This document shows positions 37,932 through 47,760 of a stretch of DNA of 64,000 bases, piece by piece. A model generated the notes under the pieces. The model saw nothing but the letters and a program-made list of their open reading frames with translations. It ran no database searches and was not told the DNA's origin. The position numbers were made by a program, and so were the translations under genes. Origin of the DNA: Alphaproteobacteria bacterium (lineage in GTDB: Bacteria > Pseudomonadota > Alphaproteobacteria > Thalassobaculales > Thalassobaculaceae); NCBI GenBank assembly GCA_024742275.1, contig JANSYS010000002.1:186001-250000 (forward strand). The letters run 5' to 3'. Position 1 is the first letter of the stretch, and the number at the start of each line of letters is the position of its first letter.

Positions 37932-39548
37932 ATGGAGCACGCTTCTTCTGAAGGGACGGCGGACTACGTCGTCGTCGGCGCCGGCTCGGCCGGGTGCGTC
38001 GTCGCCGCGCGGCTGAGCGAAGGCGGTGCGAGCGTCGTCCTGCTGGAAGCCGGGCCGAAGGACTGGAACCCGTTCATTCATATCCCCGCCGGGGTGCTCT
38101 ACATCCTGCGCAATGGCTGGGTGAACTGGAGATACGAGAGCGAGCCGGAGCAGGGAACGGCCGGGCGCGCAATCACCTGGCCGCGGGGCAAGGTGCTCGG
38201 CGGATCGTCCTCGATCAACGGGATGCTCTACGTCCGTGGTCAGGCGGCTGATTTCGACGGCTGGGCGCAGCGCGGCTGCCGGGGCTGGTCCTTCGCCGAC
38301 GTTCTGCCCCATTTCAAGGCGTCGGAATGCTATATGAACGGTGGCGATCCGGAGTATCGCGGCGGCGAGGGACCGCTGAAGGTGCGCGACTACGATACCG
38401 TTCTGCCGCTCACCCACCGCTTCGTGCGCGCGGCCCAGGAGGCCGGGCATCCGTTCAGCCCGGATCTGAACGCCGGACGGCAGGAGGGGGTGGGCTACTC
38501 GCAGATGACCAGGGTCGGCAGGCGGCGCGGCTCCACGGCGCAAACCTATCTCGCCGGCGTGCGGAACCGCAGCACGCTTAGGATCGTCACCGAGGCGATT
38601 GCCACCGGCTTGATCCTGGACGGGAAGCGCTGCACCGGCGTTCGGTTTCGCCAGGGTGGCACCGAACGCACGGTCGAAGCCCGACGGGAGGTGATCGTGT
38701 GCGGCGGCGCCGTCAACTCGCCGCACCTGCTCAACGTCTCGGGGATCGGCGATCCGGAGCATCTCAAATCCATCGGCGTCGAGGTTCGTCATGGCGCGCC
38801 CGGAGTCGGGCGAAACCTGCACGATCACTATGTCGTGCGGGTGGCGCACCGGGTTCGCGGCGAAACGTCGATCAACCAGTTGGCCCGCGGCTGGCGCCTG
38901 ATGCGGGAAATCGCCCGCTATGCGACGGCCGGGAACGGGGCGCTGACCTTCGGCATCACCAGCGCCCAGGTCTTTACCCGCTCGCGCGAAGGGATCGCTG
39001 CGCCTGACATCCAGCTTCTTTTCACCCCGGCCAGCTACTCGGCGGAGAAGGTCGGATTTCTCGACGAGGAGCCGGGTATGGCGGTCGCCGTCTGCCCGGT
39101 GCGGCCCCGGTCCAGAGGCACCATCCTGGCGACATCGCCGGATCCGCTGACGCCGCCTGCGATCAGGCCGAACTATCTGTCCGACGACGACGATGTGCGG
39201 GTACTGGAAGCCGGTATCCGTCAGACCCGTGCGATCTACGCCGCGCCGTCCCTGGCCGAGATCAGCGCCGGCGAGAAGTCGCCGGGGCCGTCCGCAGCCC
39301 TCGATCGGGATGCTGTCCGGCAGGTCGCGCGGGAAACCGGCAACACCCTGTATCACCCGGTCGGGACCTGCCGTATGGGAGAGGATCCGGACGCCGTGGT
39401 CGACAGCCGCCTTCGGGTGCGCGGCATGGCGGGACTGCGCGTGATCGACGCCTCGGTGATGCCCGAGATCACCAGCGGAAACACCAACGCGCCGACCATC
39501 ATGATCGCCGAAAAGGGGGCCGCGATGATCCGCGAGGACGCGGCCTAG
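37932..39548 (+). CDS. GMC-family FAD oxidoreductase (choline dehydrogenase-like)
   Basis: A 538-residue flavoprotein that oxidises an alcohol. The FAD-binding motif is [16 protein letters not shown] near residue 12, GMC signature 1 lies in [15 protein letters not shown], signature 2 in [16 protein letters not shown], and the catalytic histidine in [12 protein letters not shown] near 473. It heads a three-gene run with a PPOX-family and a DJ-1-family gene. Substrate not assigned; choline is only one of many possibilities. Confidence 0.87.
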   Translation: MEHASSEGTADYVVVGAGSAGCVVAARLSEGGASVVLLEAGPKDWNPFIHIPAGVLYILRNGWVNWRYESEPEQGTAGRAITWPRGKVLGGSSSINGMLYVRGQAADFDGWAQRGCRGWSFADVLPHFKASECYMNGGDPEYRGGEGPLKVRDYDTVLPLTHRFVRAAQEAGHPFSPDLNAGRQEGVGYSQMTRVGRRRGSTAQTYLAGVRNRSTLRIVTEAIATGLILDGKRCTGVRFRQGGTERTVEARREVIVCGGAVNSPHLLNVSGIGDPEHLKSIGVEVRHGAPGVGRNLHDHYVVRVAHRVRGETSINQLARGWRLMREIARYATAGNGALTFGITSAQVFTRSREGIAAPDIQLLFTPASYSAEKVGFLDEEPGMAVAVCPVRPRSRGTILATSPDPLTPPAIRPNYLSDDDDVRVLEAGIRQTRAIYAAPSLAEISAGEKSPGPSAALDRDAVRQVARETGNTLYHPVGTCRMGEDPDAVVDSRLRVRGMAGLRVIDASVMPEITSGNTNAPTIMIAEKGAAMIREDAA

Positions 39549-39596
39549 CGGATGGCGGTCCGCTCCGGCCACCCGCCGTTGCAAAAGGAGGGCTCC

Positions 39597-40220
39597 ATGC
39601 TGCCCGACGACATCTCCTACGTCACCGACGAGGCCGTGCTCCGCGGCATGCATCACAAGATGATGAGCCGCTCGAGCGATAAGGTCATCCGGCGCCTCGA
39701 CAACCACTGCCGGCAAATCCTGGCGCTGGCCCCGTTCTGCGTGATCGCCACCCAGGGACCTGCCGGAGCGGACGCCTCGCCCCGCGGCGATCCGCCGGGC
39801 TTCCTGCGGGTTCTCGACGACACCCACATCCTGCTGCCCGACCGTGTCGGCAACAACCGCCTCGACAATTACGCCAACCTGCTGGCCAACCCGCGCATCG
39901 CCATGCTGGTCCTGGTACCGGGCATGGGCGAGACCCTGCGGATCAACGGGGTCGCGCGGATCACCGACGACCCGAGGCTGCTGGAACCTTGCGCGATCCG
40001 CGACCGGGCGCCGAAGATCGGCGTGCTGATCACCGTCGAGGAGGCGTTCGTCCACTGTTCCAAGGCACTGGTGCGTTCGGATCTATGGAACCCGGAGAAG
40101 CATATCGACCGTAAACAGCTCGCGTCCTATTCGCAGATGCTGATCGACCATGTGGAGGGGCTGACCGAGGAGGAATCGGAGCGTCAGGGCCGGGTCATGG
40201 CCGACCGCGGGCTGTACTGA
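39597..40220 (+). CDS. Pyridoxamine 5'-phosphate oxidase-related FMN-binding protein
   Basis: A 207-residue split-barrel flavoprotein of the MSMEG_1061-like group. Characteristic segments are FCVIATQGPAGADASPRGDP, LLPDRVGNNRLDNYANLLAN and GETLRINGVARI. It starts at an ATG with AAAAGGAGGG upstream and lies 48 bases after the GMC gene. It probably reduces a small molecule with flavin, or detoxifies one; the exact reaction is unknown. Confidence 0.8.
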   Translation: MLPDDISYVTDEAVLRGMHHKMMSRSSDKVIRRLDNHCRQILALAPFCVIATQGPAGADASPRGDPPGFLRVLDDTHILLPDRVGNNRLDNYANLLANPRIAMLVLVPGMGETLRINGVARITDDPRLLEPCAIRDRAPKIGVLITVEEAFVHCSKALVRSDLWNPEKHIDRKQLASYSQMLIDHVEGLTEEESERQGRVMADRGLY

Positions 40221-40222
40221 CC

Positions 40223-40846
40223 GTGACGACTTTCGCACTGCTCGCCTATGACGGCATCGAGCCTATCGACATCGGCGCTACATACGGCGTGCTGTCCATG
40301 GCCAAGCGGATCGTGCCGGGCCTGTCCTTCTTCGTCGTGGCGCAGACGGCCGGTGAGGTTGTCATGGCAAACGGGCTGCGGCTGATTGCCGATCATGCCG
40401 TTGCCGATGCGCCTGCGGCCGATATCCTGATGGTGCTCGGCGGACCCGGGTGGCCGCAAGCCACCGAGACTGCGGCCATTCTGGATCACATCCGCGCCTT
40501 CTATGATGCCGGCGGCACGGTGGCGGCGGTCTGCACCGGCGGGATGATCGTTGGAGCCGCCGGACTGCTGGATGGCAGAAGGGCGACGACCAAGCGCGAG
40601 ATCGTTGCCGGCGAGACCCGGCCGCTCGATCTGCTGGCCGAGCGCCATCCGGCTGCCGAGGTGGTCGAGGCGCGGCTGGTCGATGAGGGACGCGTGCTGA
40701 CGGGCGGCGGAGTGTCGCTCGGCATGGACATGACGCTGCACCTGATCGGCCGCGCCTTTGGCGACGCTGCGGCGATGGAGACCGCTCGGATCCTCGAATA
40801 TGCGACGGCCTGGGAGGCGAACGGGCGGACGTTCAAAGCGCTCTAG
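40223..40846 (+). CDS. DJ-1/PfpI family protein (GATase1-like)
   Basis: A 207-residue protein of the DJ-1/PfpI superfamily. The nucleophile-elbow cysteine lies in VAAVCTGGMIVGAAGLL near residue 106, and the upstream ADILMVLGGPGW holds the family glutamate region. It starts at a GTG two bases after the PPOX stop, so it is coupled to it. Members act as isonitrile hydratases, glyoxalases or regulators; the C-terminal AraC domain of the regulator type is absent here. Confidence 0.8.
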   Translation: MTTFALLAYDGIEPIDIGATYGVLSMAKRIVPGLSFFVVAQTAGEVVMANGLRLIADHAVADAPAADILMVLGGPGWPQATETAAILDHIRAFYDAGGTVAAVCTGGMIVGAAGLLDGRRATTKREIVAGETRPLDLLAERHPAAEVVEARLVDEGRVLTGGGVSLGMDMTLHLIGRAFGDAAAMETARILEYATAWEANGRTFKAL

Positions 40847-40867
40847 GGGGCCCTGCGGCGCGGGCGG

Positions 40868-42103
40868 CTATCGGACCTCCCGGACCAGCATCCGGTTGAT
40901 CGCGTGGAAGGCGGCGAAGGTGGCCCGCACCTGCCCGGCGAAGCGGTCCGGATCGGCGGGTTTCAGGTCGGCGCGGATATCGGCGACGGTCCGCCTGCCG
41001 TCGAGACGAGCGATGATGGCCGGGGCGATCGCCGGCAACGGCGCCTGCCACGGCGCGCCGCCGAGATCGGCCTTGAGGACACCGCCGAGCCCCTTCGCCA
41101 CGGCCTGCGGATCGAGATCGCGCAGGACGAGGACCGCGCCGTCGGCGGCGGGATCGGGATCGGGACGCTCGGCGCGGGGGCGGGGCAGGACATAAACGAT
41201 GTGCTTGGCCATGGCGCCGGACAGGCGCTCGGCGAGGGCTGCGCGCTCGACCGGCCCGAGCCCCAACGCCGCCTTGCGCAGCGTGGCATCGGACAGATAG
41301 GTGTCCGGATCATAGCGCGCGGGTTCGATCCAGGTACGGATCGCCAGACCGGCCGACGCGACGAACGCGGCGAGTTCCGGCACCCGGTAGGCTCTGTCGC
41401 GGGGATGCAGCAGCAGGTCGTAGAGCCCGGCGTCGCCGCCGGTCAGATGATCTCCCACGAACGGGTTGCGTTTGAGCCAGTGGGTCTTGGGCAAGCCGGC
41501 GACCAGCCGTTTGGCCAGCGCCACCTTGTCGGCCTCGCCGAGATCCCCGGAAAGCTGCGCCAGCGCCTCCTGCACCGGGTAGACGCCGGTTCGCCCCAGG
41601 GTGCCGTAGACCATGAGGCCCATACCGCCTTCGGGCTTGAGCACGCCGGCGAGCGCCGCGAGTCCGGCCTCCGGGCTGTCCAGATGATGCAGTACGCCGC
41701 AGCAGTCGATGTAGTCGTAGGGGCCGGGTGCGACCTCGGCGACCCTCTCGATCGGTCCGTCGGCGAAGCGGAGACTACTCGTGAGGCCCCTGACCTCCGC
41801 TCGTTTCACGGCAATGGCGCGCGACGCCGACGATATATCGAGATGCACGACCTCCGCATCCGCCGCGCCGGCATCCGCGAGTTGCTGGGCCAGCATGATC
41901 GCGGCGTCGCCGGTCCCGCCGCCGGCGACCAGCGCGCGAAACGGCCGCGACAGGTCGAGCCGACCGCCGAAAACATGGTGCCGGATCTCGTCTAGATGGC
42001 TCGGCGAGCCGGTGATCAGGCGTTTCGTCTCGTCGCGCGGATCGCGGGCGGGGTAGGGATACGCCTCATACTGCGCCTGAACGCGGGCATTGGTTTCGCT
42101 CAC
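40868..42103 (-). CDS. SAM-dependent methyltransferase with C-terminal PqqD-like region
   Basis: A 411-residue protein. Residues 50-200 form a methyltransferase domain with motif I ALVAGGGTGDAAIMLAQQL, VVHLDISSASRAIA and the late YDYIDCCGVLHHL. Residues 320-411 add a second region that ends IARLDGRRTVADIRADL and AFHAINRMLV, which resembles PqqD-type or small winged-helix domains. The start is a GTG eight bases after the asparaginase stop. The methylated target is unknown; the YEAYPYPARDP opening is typical of a group acting on small molecules or proteins. Confidence 0.78.
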   Translation of the reverse strand: MSETNARVQAQYEAYPYPARDPRDETKRLITGSPSHLDEIRHHVFGGRLDLSRPFRALVAGGGTGDAAIMLAQQLADAGAADAEVVHLDISSASRAIAVKRAEVRGLTSSLRFADGPIERVAEVAPGPYDYIDCCGVLHHLDSPEAGLAALAGVLKPEGGMGLMVYGTLGRTGVYPVQEALAQLSGDLGEADKVALAKRLVAGLPKTHWLKRNPFVGDHLTGGDAGLYDLLLHPRDRAYRVPELAAFVASAGLAIRTWIEPARYDPDTYLSDATLRKAALGLGPVERAALAERLSGAMAKHIVYVLPRPRAERPDPDPAADGAVLVLRDLDPQAVAKGLGGVLKADLGGAPWQAPLPAIAPAIIARLDGRRTVADIRADLKPADPDRFAGQVRATFAAFHAINRMLVREVR

Positions 42104-42111
42104 CCGCGGCC

Positions 42112-43182
42112 TCAGAACGCCAGGTCCGGGGCCGGGCGGACATGGCCGACGAGCCGGCCTTCCCAATTCCTGACCGGCTGCACCAACGTGTCGGCCAGCC
42201 GCTCCGCCATGGCATCGTCGATCACGCCGAGACGACGCAGGATCGCCGCCATGGCCGTGCTGGCGGCTCGGCCGTTGCCGTCGTCGGCCTTCAGGCAGAT
42301 CCCGTAGCCCCGGCCCGGCACGGCTCCCGCGAACACGCCTTCCGCCCCGCTCTTCAGCAGGCAGGTCTCGCCGGTCTCGGCCAGGACGGTACTGTTGAAC
42401 CGTCCGGTGCCACCGATCAGCAGCGGGTGCTTGGCGCAGGCCGCCACGATGCGCCGCGCCGCGTCCGCGCGGCTGGACGACAGCCGCGACGGGTCGGCGA
42501 ACTGTGCCATCGCCGTCGCCATGCCCTTGAGCGGGACGCCGAAGACCGGGATGCCGCAACCGTCAAAACCGGTCGGTACGTCAGACAGGTCGCAGCCGCT
42601 CATCTCCTCCATGGCGGCGCGCAGGCGCTTCTGCACCGGATGGTCCTCGCGGATGTATCCCTTGGTGGGTTCACCCAGATGGATGGCGGTGGTCAGCATG
42701 CCGGAATGCTTCCCCGAGCAGTTATTGTGCGCCCTTGTCGGAGCCTGTCCGGCGCGAATCATGGCGTGGGCCGACGGCTCGTGGCTCGGGATCTGGGGGC
42801 CGCATTCCAGGTCCTCGACCGAGAGCCCGAGGCGGTCAAGCCAGGCGTTGACCCGGTCGACATGCATCGCCTCGCCTGAATGGCTGGCGCAGCACAGGGT
42901 CACCTCGTCCTCGCCCAATGCGTAGGCGTCGGCGGCGCCGCTCTCCAGCACCGGGATCGCCTGGATCGGTTTGATCGCCGAGCGTCCGTAGACAAGCCGG
43001 TCTGCATCTCCCCAGGACATCACCGTCTTCCCGGTGGCGTCGGTGACCGCCGCAATGACCCGATGGACGCTTTCGACCAGCGTGCCCCGGGTGACCTCGA
43101 CGACGATTGGGGCGGCGTCGTGGTCGGCATGGACCCGCAGGATACGGTCGTTCGGCTGGGGGATGGGGCTGGCGTCGTTCAT
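42112..43182 (-). CDS. L-asparaginase of the thermolabile Rhizobium type (asparaginase II family)
   Basis: A 356-residue amidohydrolase that cleaves asparagine to aspartate and ammonia. It belongs to the Rhizobium etli AnsA-like class, not the E. coli class. Motifs include YGRSAIKPIQAIP with the SxxK serine and lysine, CCASHSGE, NNCSGKHSGML and FDGCGIPVFGVPL. I use the ATG at 43182; the longer frame upstream is not convincing. It is followed by the methyltransferase gene in one operon and is divergent from the SpoU gene. Confidence 0.85.
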   Translation of the reverse strand: MNDASPIPQPNDRILRVHADHDAAPIVVEVTRGTLVESVHRVIAAVTDATGKTVMSWGDADRLVYGRSAIKPIQAIPVLESGAADAYALGEDEVTLCCASHSGEAMHVDRVNAWLDRLGLSVEDLECGPQIPSHEPSAHAMIRAGQAPTRAHNNCSGKHSGMLTTAIHLGEPTKGYIREDHPVQKRLRAAMEEMSGCDLSDVPTGFDGCGIPVFGVPLKGMATAMAQFADPSRLSSSRADAARRIVAACAKHPLLIGGTGRFNSTVLAETGETCLLKSGAEGVFAGAVPGRGYGICLKADDGNGRAASTAMAAILRRLGVIDDAMAERLADTLVQPVRNWEGRLVGHVRPAPDLAF

Positions 43183-43294
43183 ATCGTGTCTCCGGCTTGG
43201 CCGCTCCGCAGGGGAAGGCGACGCAGCTTGCCTCCGCACCCCGCCTGGGGCAAGGTCCGCCGCCGCGAATTCGCCCGACGCAGGGAGGAGCGCT

Positions 43295-43882
43295 ATGCGA
43301 GGATATTTCGGGATCGGCGCCGACCGGATCAGCAAGGCGCAGAACGTCGGAGCGCTGATGCGTACGGCTCACGCCTTCGGCGCGAGCTTCATCTTCACAG
43401 TGGGCGAGACCTACGACCGCCATGAACTGAAGCATGCCGATACATCGGTGGCCACGGGGAATCTGCCCTATTACCGGTTCGACACGCCGGAGGAGATGCT
43501 GCTGCCACAGGGCTGCGCGTTGGTGGGGGTCGAGATCACGGACGACGCGATTGAGCTTCCGAGTTTCCATCACCCGAAGAACGCCGCCTACATCATGGGC
43601 CCCGAGCGGGGCGCGCTCAGCCCGGATCTCGTGGAGCGCTGCGAGCACGTCATCAAGATACCGACGCGCTTCTCGGTGAATGTGAGTCTGGCCGGTGGGT
43701 TGGTGATGTACGATCGGATGCTGTGCATGGGCCTGTTCGCCCCGCGACCGCATCGGCCTGGAGCGCCGACGGAGCCGGCGCCGGTGCCTCAGTTCGGAAC
43801 GCCGCTCTGGGTCCGCAAGCAGCGGCGACGTGATCGAAAGGCCGCAGAGGCAGCCGAGCGAGCCCGGAGGGGGGAGGCCTAG
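43295..43882 (+). CDS. SpoU/TrmH family RNA 2'-O-methyltransferase
   Basis: A 195-residue SPOUT-fold methyltransferase. Motif 1 is ISKAQNVGALMRTAHAFGA near the start, motif 2 is YIMGPERGALSPDL, and motif 3 is VNVSLAGGLVMYDRM, which gives the trefoil-knot SAM site. The C-terminal tail is basic and Pro/Arg-rich, as in RNA-binding members. It starts at an ATG after GGGAGGAG. The target tRNA or rRNA position is not identified. Confidence 0.85.
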   Translation: MRGYFGIGADRISKAQNVGALMRTAHAFGASFIFTVGETYDRHELKHADTSVATGNLPYYRFDTPEEMLLPQGCALVGVEITDDAIELPSFHHPKNAAYIMGPERGALSPDLVERCEHVIKIPTRFSVNVSLAGGLVMYDRMLCMGLFAPRPHRPGAPTEPAPVPQFGTPLWVRKQRRRDRKAAEAAERARRGEA

Positions 43883-43883
43883 A

Positions 43884-44552
43884 CTAGAGCCGGACGAACG
43901 GGTTCATCAGCCGCGACAGGGGGCCGGTGAATCGCAGGCCGCCCTCGACAATGATCAGGCAGATGCACTCCTCACCGGTTTCGGCGACGGGCGCATGATC
44001 CAGATCGGAGGTGGCGACGGCGACATCGCCGCGGGCGTAGCGGCCGGTAGAGTCGTTGAACGCCCCTTTCAGAACCATGGTCGTCTCTAGATCGCCATGG
44101 GTGTGGCCGAGCACCCGGGCTCCCGGCGCGATCCGCACCAGCGACGTTCGGATTGCCGGGTCGCCGAAGTCGAGGACCGCCTCTCGAATGCCGATGCCGC
44201 GCGTTTTCCACGGCAGGCTGTCTACGCCCGAGCCGAGATAGCCACGCAGAGGCTGCGGGATAAGCGCAAGGGTCTGCGCGTCGCATTGTTCGACGGGGCG
44301 TGCCTCATCCTCCTCGCTATCGTCGAGCCGAGAGAGAACCGCCGTCAGGGCATCCGCCGACATGGTCGCCGGCTTCTCCGCTTCGATAAGCGCGCCGCCG
44401 AGCGCCTCGAACTTTCGGACTTCCGCGCGGCAGGACGGGCACAGGGCGAGGTGCGTGGCAACGAGGACCGAAGTCGCCTGCGACGCCTTGCCAGCCGCGT
44501 AGTCGAGCAGGACATCCTCGTCCGGATGATGAATGGGGCCGATTTCAGCCAA
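43884..44552 (-). CDS. chrR: ChrR-family anti-sigma factor
   Basis: A 222-residue zinc-dependent anti-sigma factor that holds an ECF sigma factor inactive until singlet oxygen or organic peroxide stress. The N-terminal domain has an early histidine pair (H8, H9) and H34-x3-C38-x2-C41 for zinc. The C-terminal half is a cupin with GARVLGHTHGDLETTMVLKG. It overlaps the sigma gene by eight bases. The pair matches the RpoE-ChrR system of Rhodobacter sphaeroides. Confidence 0.9.
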   Translation of the reverse strand: MAEIGPIHHPDEDVLLDYAAGKASQATSVLVATHLALCPSCRAEVRKFEALGGALIEAEKPATMSADALTAVLSRLDDSEEDEARPVEQCDAQTLALIPQPLRGYLGSGVDSLPWKTRGIGIREAVLDFGDPAIRTSLVRIAPGARVLGHTHGDLETTMVLKGAFNDSTGRYARGDVAVATSDLDHAPVAETGEECICLIIVEGGLRFTGPLSRLMNPFVRL

Positions 44553-45117
44553 GATCTTCTACCTCCCGCCGCATGCGCCCGAGCGCCAGACGAATTCGCG
44601 ATTTAACGGTGCCGAGTGGAAGCGCCATCTCTGCAGCGATCTCCGCATGCGACTTGTCATCGAAATACGCCATCCGGATCAGTTCGGATTGCTCCGCCGG
44701 CAATTTTTCCACCGCCAAAAGGATCCGGTCGCGCGATTGCTGGCTTTGAACCGTCATATCCGCCGGTTCCACCGGGTCGGGAACGAGTGCCGGATCGTTC
44801 GGATCCAACTCCGGCCGACGTTCCCGGCGCAACCGGTCGATGCGCTTGTTCCGCGCGATGGTGAAAATCCAGGTGCTCGCGCTTGCCTGGCGGCGATCGA
44901 AGCTGTCCGCCTTGCGCCAGACCATCACCATGGCCTCCTGGACCACTTCCTCGGCCGCGCCGTCGTCGGTTCCAAGCCGCATAAGGTAGGACTTGAGGCG
45001 CGGCGCAAAATGCTCGAACAGTTCAGCGAACGCGGCACGATCCCGATCTCTCGCGACCGCTTCGATGAGGGTGTCGAAAGACGCCTGTGCGACAGCGGGT
45101 TCGGGAACGGACATCAT
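44545..45117 (-). CDS. rpoE: ECF sigma factor of the RpoE/ChrR (ECF11-like) type
   Basis: A 190-residue ECF sigma factor. Region 2 includes LFEHFAPRLKSYLMRLG and EEVVQEAMVMVWRKADSFD; region 4 includes LPAEQSELIRMAYFDDKSH and LPLGTVKSRIRLALGRMRR. It is followed by a ChrR anti-sigma gene with an eight-base overlap. I choose the first of two tandem ATG codons at 45117; no strong ribosome-binding site is present. A promoter of the kind this sigma class recognises lies 110-140 bases upstream, so autoregulation is expected. Confidence 0.88.
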   Translation of the reverse strand: MMSVPEPAVAQASFDTLIEAVARDRDRAAFAELFEHFAPRLKSYLMRLGTDDGAAEEVVQEAMVMVWRKADSFDRRQASASTWIFTIARNKRIDRLRRERRPELDPNDPALVPDPVEPADMTVQSQQSRDRILLAVEKLPAEQSELIRMAYFDDKSHAEIAAEMALPLGTVKSRIRLALGRMRREVEDLG

Positions 45118-45481
45118 AACGCCATGTAACGGAAGCTTACGCCGCAACGCAACGTCGCCGACGGCACGCTCTTTCGACGATCCGTCCGATTCGCTGATTA
45201 GCCACGATCCCGCATCCATGCATCGTTCTACGCCGGGAGGGCGCCTTCGGATCACAGGACGGTGGACGCCGCCTTTAATCCGCCATAACGCTGCTGCTCT
45301 ATCGGGCTCGCCTCTCGGCAATTGAAATCGTCGGGCGGTGATGGCATCGAAGGTCGTCTGGAATTCCGTTGTACGCGCCTTCGACGACGGCGCGGGATGG
45401 GAACGGCGGTTCATGCGGACTGCGACATGCCGCGCCGGCACAGGCGCCGGCGTCCTGGTCCGGCGCGGAGGGAAGAGAACA
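45118..45481. other. Divergent intergenic region between rpoE and the IalB gene
   Basis: About 360 bases without a supported gene. It holds the rpoE-type promoter at 45225-45254. Open frames on the plus strand upstream of the IalB start have no better site and read as extension of that frame. Nothing else is recognised. Confidence 0.6.
45225..45254 (-). promoter_or_regulatory. Predicted RpoE-type promoter of the rpoE-chrR operon
   Basis: On the minus strand, TGATCC at 45254-45249, an 18-base spacer and TAGAAC at 45230-45225. The TGATCC-N18-TA form is the one I recall for RpoE promoters of R. sphaeroides. The location upstream of rpoE fits autoregulation. Confidence 0.55.
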
Positions 45482-46009
45482 ATGAGTTGGAAGATCGGAG
45501 CGACCAGAAAGATCCCCGCCGCCCTGGCGGTGCTCGCGACGCTTGCCGCCGTCCTGCCGGCCGCTGCAGCCGAACCGGAGCGTATCGGCCGAAATGGCGA
45601 CTGGAGTGCGTTCACCCTGCAACGCGGCGGCGGCAAGGTTTGCTACATGGCGTCCTCGCCTACCAAGGCGGAGGGTGACTACACCACTCGCGGCGAGATC
45701 TTCGCGCTGGTCACGAACGATCCGAAATCGGGAATCCGCGGCGAAGTGAGCATCGTTACCGGCTATACCTACCGCAGCGACAGCCAGGTCACCGTGCAGA
45801 TCGGCGGTGCAACGTTCGACATGTTCACGAGCGGCGACCGGGCATGGACCCAGGGCCCCGAAGAGGACGAGCCTCTGGTGCAGGCGATGATTCGCGGCTC
45901 CGATATGGTCGTGAAGGGGGTGTCGTCGCGCGGTACCCTGACAACGGACACCTATTCGCTGAGCGGCTTCACGGCGACCAAGAAACTGATTGATCAGGCC
46001 TGTCCTTGA
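45482..46009 (+). CDS. Invasion-associated locus B (IalB) family protein
   Basis: A 175-residue secreted protein with a signal peptide at about 1-30 (ending LPAAAAE). The mature part has the IalB pattern: [20 protein letters not shown] and a C-terminal IDQACP, with two cysteines that may form a disulfide. Despite the name, the family is widespread in free-living alphaproteobacteria and its role is uncertain. The ATG at 45482 has GGGAAGAG upstream. rlmN follows 79 bases later. Confidence 0.8.
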   Translation: MSWKIGATRKIPAALAVLATLAAVLPAAAAEPERIGRNGDWSAFTLQRGGGKVCYMASSPTKAEGDYTTRGEIFALVTNDPKSGIRGEVSIVTGYTYRSDSQVTVQIGGATFDMFTSGDRAWTQGPEEDEPLVQAMIRGSDMVVKGVSSRGTLTTDTYSLSGFTATKKLIDQACP

Positions 46010-46088
46010 GCTTCTGAACCACTGGGGCGGACCGCGCGAACCGACAGGAGGCTTGCGCTATGAGAGCGCCGGGGCCATTTTGCGCGGC

Positions 46089-47264
46089 ATGACCAGCCTT
46101 GAGATCACGACCGTTCCGGCCGATCAGGCCGCCGCGGAGCTTCGCGCCTTCGCGGCGCGGGGGGCAGGTGCGACGGATGCGCGCACCGACCTCATCGGCG
46201 TCGAGCGCGATGGTCTCGTGGCGCTGTTCGCCGAGGCCGGCCTTCCGAGGTTCCGGGCAAACCAAGTCTGGCAGTGGATCTATCACAAGGGCGCGACCGG
46301 CTTCGACGGCATGACGAATCTTGCTAAGCCGCTGCGCCTGCAACTCGCCGAGAGGTTTCGGATCTCGCGTCCGTCCGTCGAGACGCGACAGGACAGCGTG
46401 GACGGAACGATCAAATGGTTGCTGCGTTTCGCCGACGGAAACGAGGCCGAGATGGTCTTCATTCCGGAGGAGGATCGCGGCACCTTGTGTATTTCCTCCC
46501 AGGTCGGCTGCACGCTTACCTGCTCGTTCTGCCATACCGGTACTCAGCGCCTCGTGCGGAACCTGACGACGGCGGAAATCGTCGGCCAGGTGATGCTGGC
46601 GCTCGACGAACTCGGCGGCTTCCCGACCGGGGGTCTGAACCGCCGGCTGACGAACATCGTCCTCATGGGCATGGGCGAGCCCCTGTACAATTTCGACAAC
46701 GTCGCCTCCGCCCTGCGCATCATCATGGACAACGAGGGCGTGGCCCTGTCGCGCCGCAGGATCACCCTGTCGACCTCCGGCGTGGTCCCGATGATGGAAC
46801 GCTGCGGCGAGGAGACGGGTGTCAATCTCGCGATTTCCCTGCACGCCACGACCGACGATACCCGCGATATTCTGGTGCCGATCAACAAGAAGTGGCCGAT
46901 CCAGCAGTTGCTGGATGCCTGCCGCGCCTATCCCGGCGTCAACAACGCCCGGCGCATCACCTTCGAGTACGTGATGCTGGAGGGGATCAACGACAGCCTC
47001 GAGGACGCCCGCCGGCTGGTCTCGTTGATTCGCGGCATCCCGGCGAAGATCAACCTGATCCCATTCAACCCCTGGCCCGGATCCAACTACGTCTGCTCCA
47101 GCGACGAGCAGATCGAGCGGTTCGCCCAGGTGGTTCTCAAGGCGGGATACGCCTCCCCGGTCCGCACGCCGCGGGGCCGCGACATCCTCGCAGCCTGCGG
47201 CCAGCTCAAGAGCGAGAGCAAGCGGCAGACCCGCCGTGAATTGAGAGCAGAGGCGGCGGAATAG
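46089..47264 (+). CDS. rlmN: Dual-specificity RNA methyltransferase RlmN
   Basis: A 391-residue radical SAM enzyme that methylates C2 of A2503 in 23S rRNA and A37 in tRNA. The iron-sulfur motif CTLTCSFC gives C141, C145 and C148, followed by [12 protein letters not shown]. The flexible catalytic cysteine is expected near residue 360 in [14 protein letters not shown]-like [14 protein letters not shown] and [12 protein letters not shown] are conserved RlmN motifs. The ATG at 46089 gives the right length. Confidence 0.95.
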   Translation: MTSLEITTVPADQAAAELRAFAARGAGATDARTDLIGVERDGLVALFAEAGLPRFRANQVWQWIYHKGATGFDGMTNLAKPLRLQLAERFRISRPSVETRQDSVDGTIKWLLRFADGNEAEMVFIPEEDRGTLCISSQVGCTLTCSFCHTGTQRLVRNLTTAEIVGQVMLALDELGGFPTGGLNRRLTNIVLMGMGEPLYNFDNVASALRIIMDNEGVALSRRRITLSTSGVVPMMERCGEETGVNLAISLHATTDDTRDILVPINKKWPIQQLLDACRAYPGVNNARRITFEYVMLEGINDSLEDARRLVSLIRGIPAKINLIPFNPWPGSNYVCSSDEQIERFAQVVLKAGYASPVRTPRGRDILAACGQLKSESKRQTRRELRAEAAE

Positions 47265-47279
47265 TCCGCCCTGCCGCAA

Positions 47280-47612
47280 TCAGTCCGTCGTCTGTGCGTC
47301 GTTCTTGCCGACTGTTCGGATCCAATAGCCAGGACCGTGGTCGCTTGTGATCGGTTTCATCGCGGCGACAGCGCCGGTCCGTCTCGCGTCGAGCAGCTGA
47401 CGACCGATCGGCTGAAAAAGGCTCCCGGCGCCGCCGGGTGCCGGATCGCCGACGGTCACGAGGATCGTCCGCGATGGCCGAAACCGGTTGCGTTCCAGCA
47501 TTTGCCGCACCGATTCCGCCGCGTGGGCGCCATCCAGGCCGCCCAGATCAAGATGATATTCGGCGTCGTCCGGTCCGGAGACGATCCCGTCAAGGAGCCG
47601 TTCCTCGTCCAT
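47280..47612 (-). CDS. Small protein resembling a degenerate Smr domain
   Basis: A 110-residue protein. The stretch YHLDLGGLDGAHAAESVRQM is like the opening of an Smr (small MutS-related) domain, and GPGYWIRTVGKN like its final strand. The normal LDxHG histidine reads as glycine, so the nuclease function is doubtful. The ATG at 47612 follows GGAAGGG. It converges on rlmN. If it is not Smr, it is an unknown small protein. Confidence 0.5.
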   Translation of the reverse strand: MDEERLLDGIVSGPDDAEYHLDLGGLDGAHAAESVRQMLERNRFRPSRTILVTVGDPAPGGAGSLFQPIGRQLLDARRTGAVAAMKPITSDHGPGYWIRTVGKNDAQTTD

Positions 47613-47760
47613 GGGGCGTCCCTTCCGTCTTCTGGTTGCGACCGGCAGGTCTCCACGGGCCGCGATAAAGGTTTCGTCGGGGACGGACAACAGATTTCCG
47701 GTTTTCTCGACGGCCGTGTGGTCACGCGTGAGAAACCTGGAAAATCGTTGCCGGATGCTG

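Noticed and set aside
37800..40055. Long open frame of 751 codons on the minus strand
   Set aside because: Antisense to the GMC oxidoreductase and PPOX genes. No domain, Arg/Gly/Asp-rich shadow sequence.
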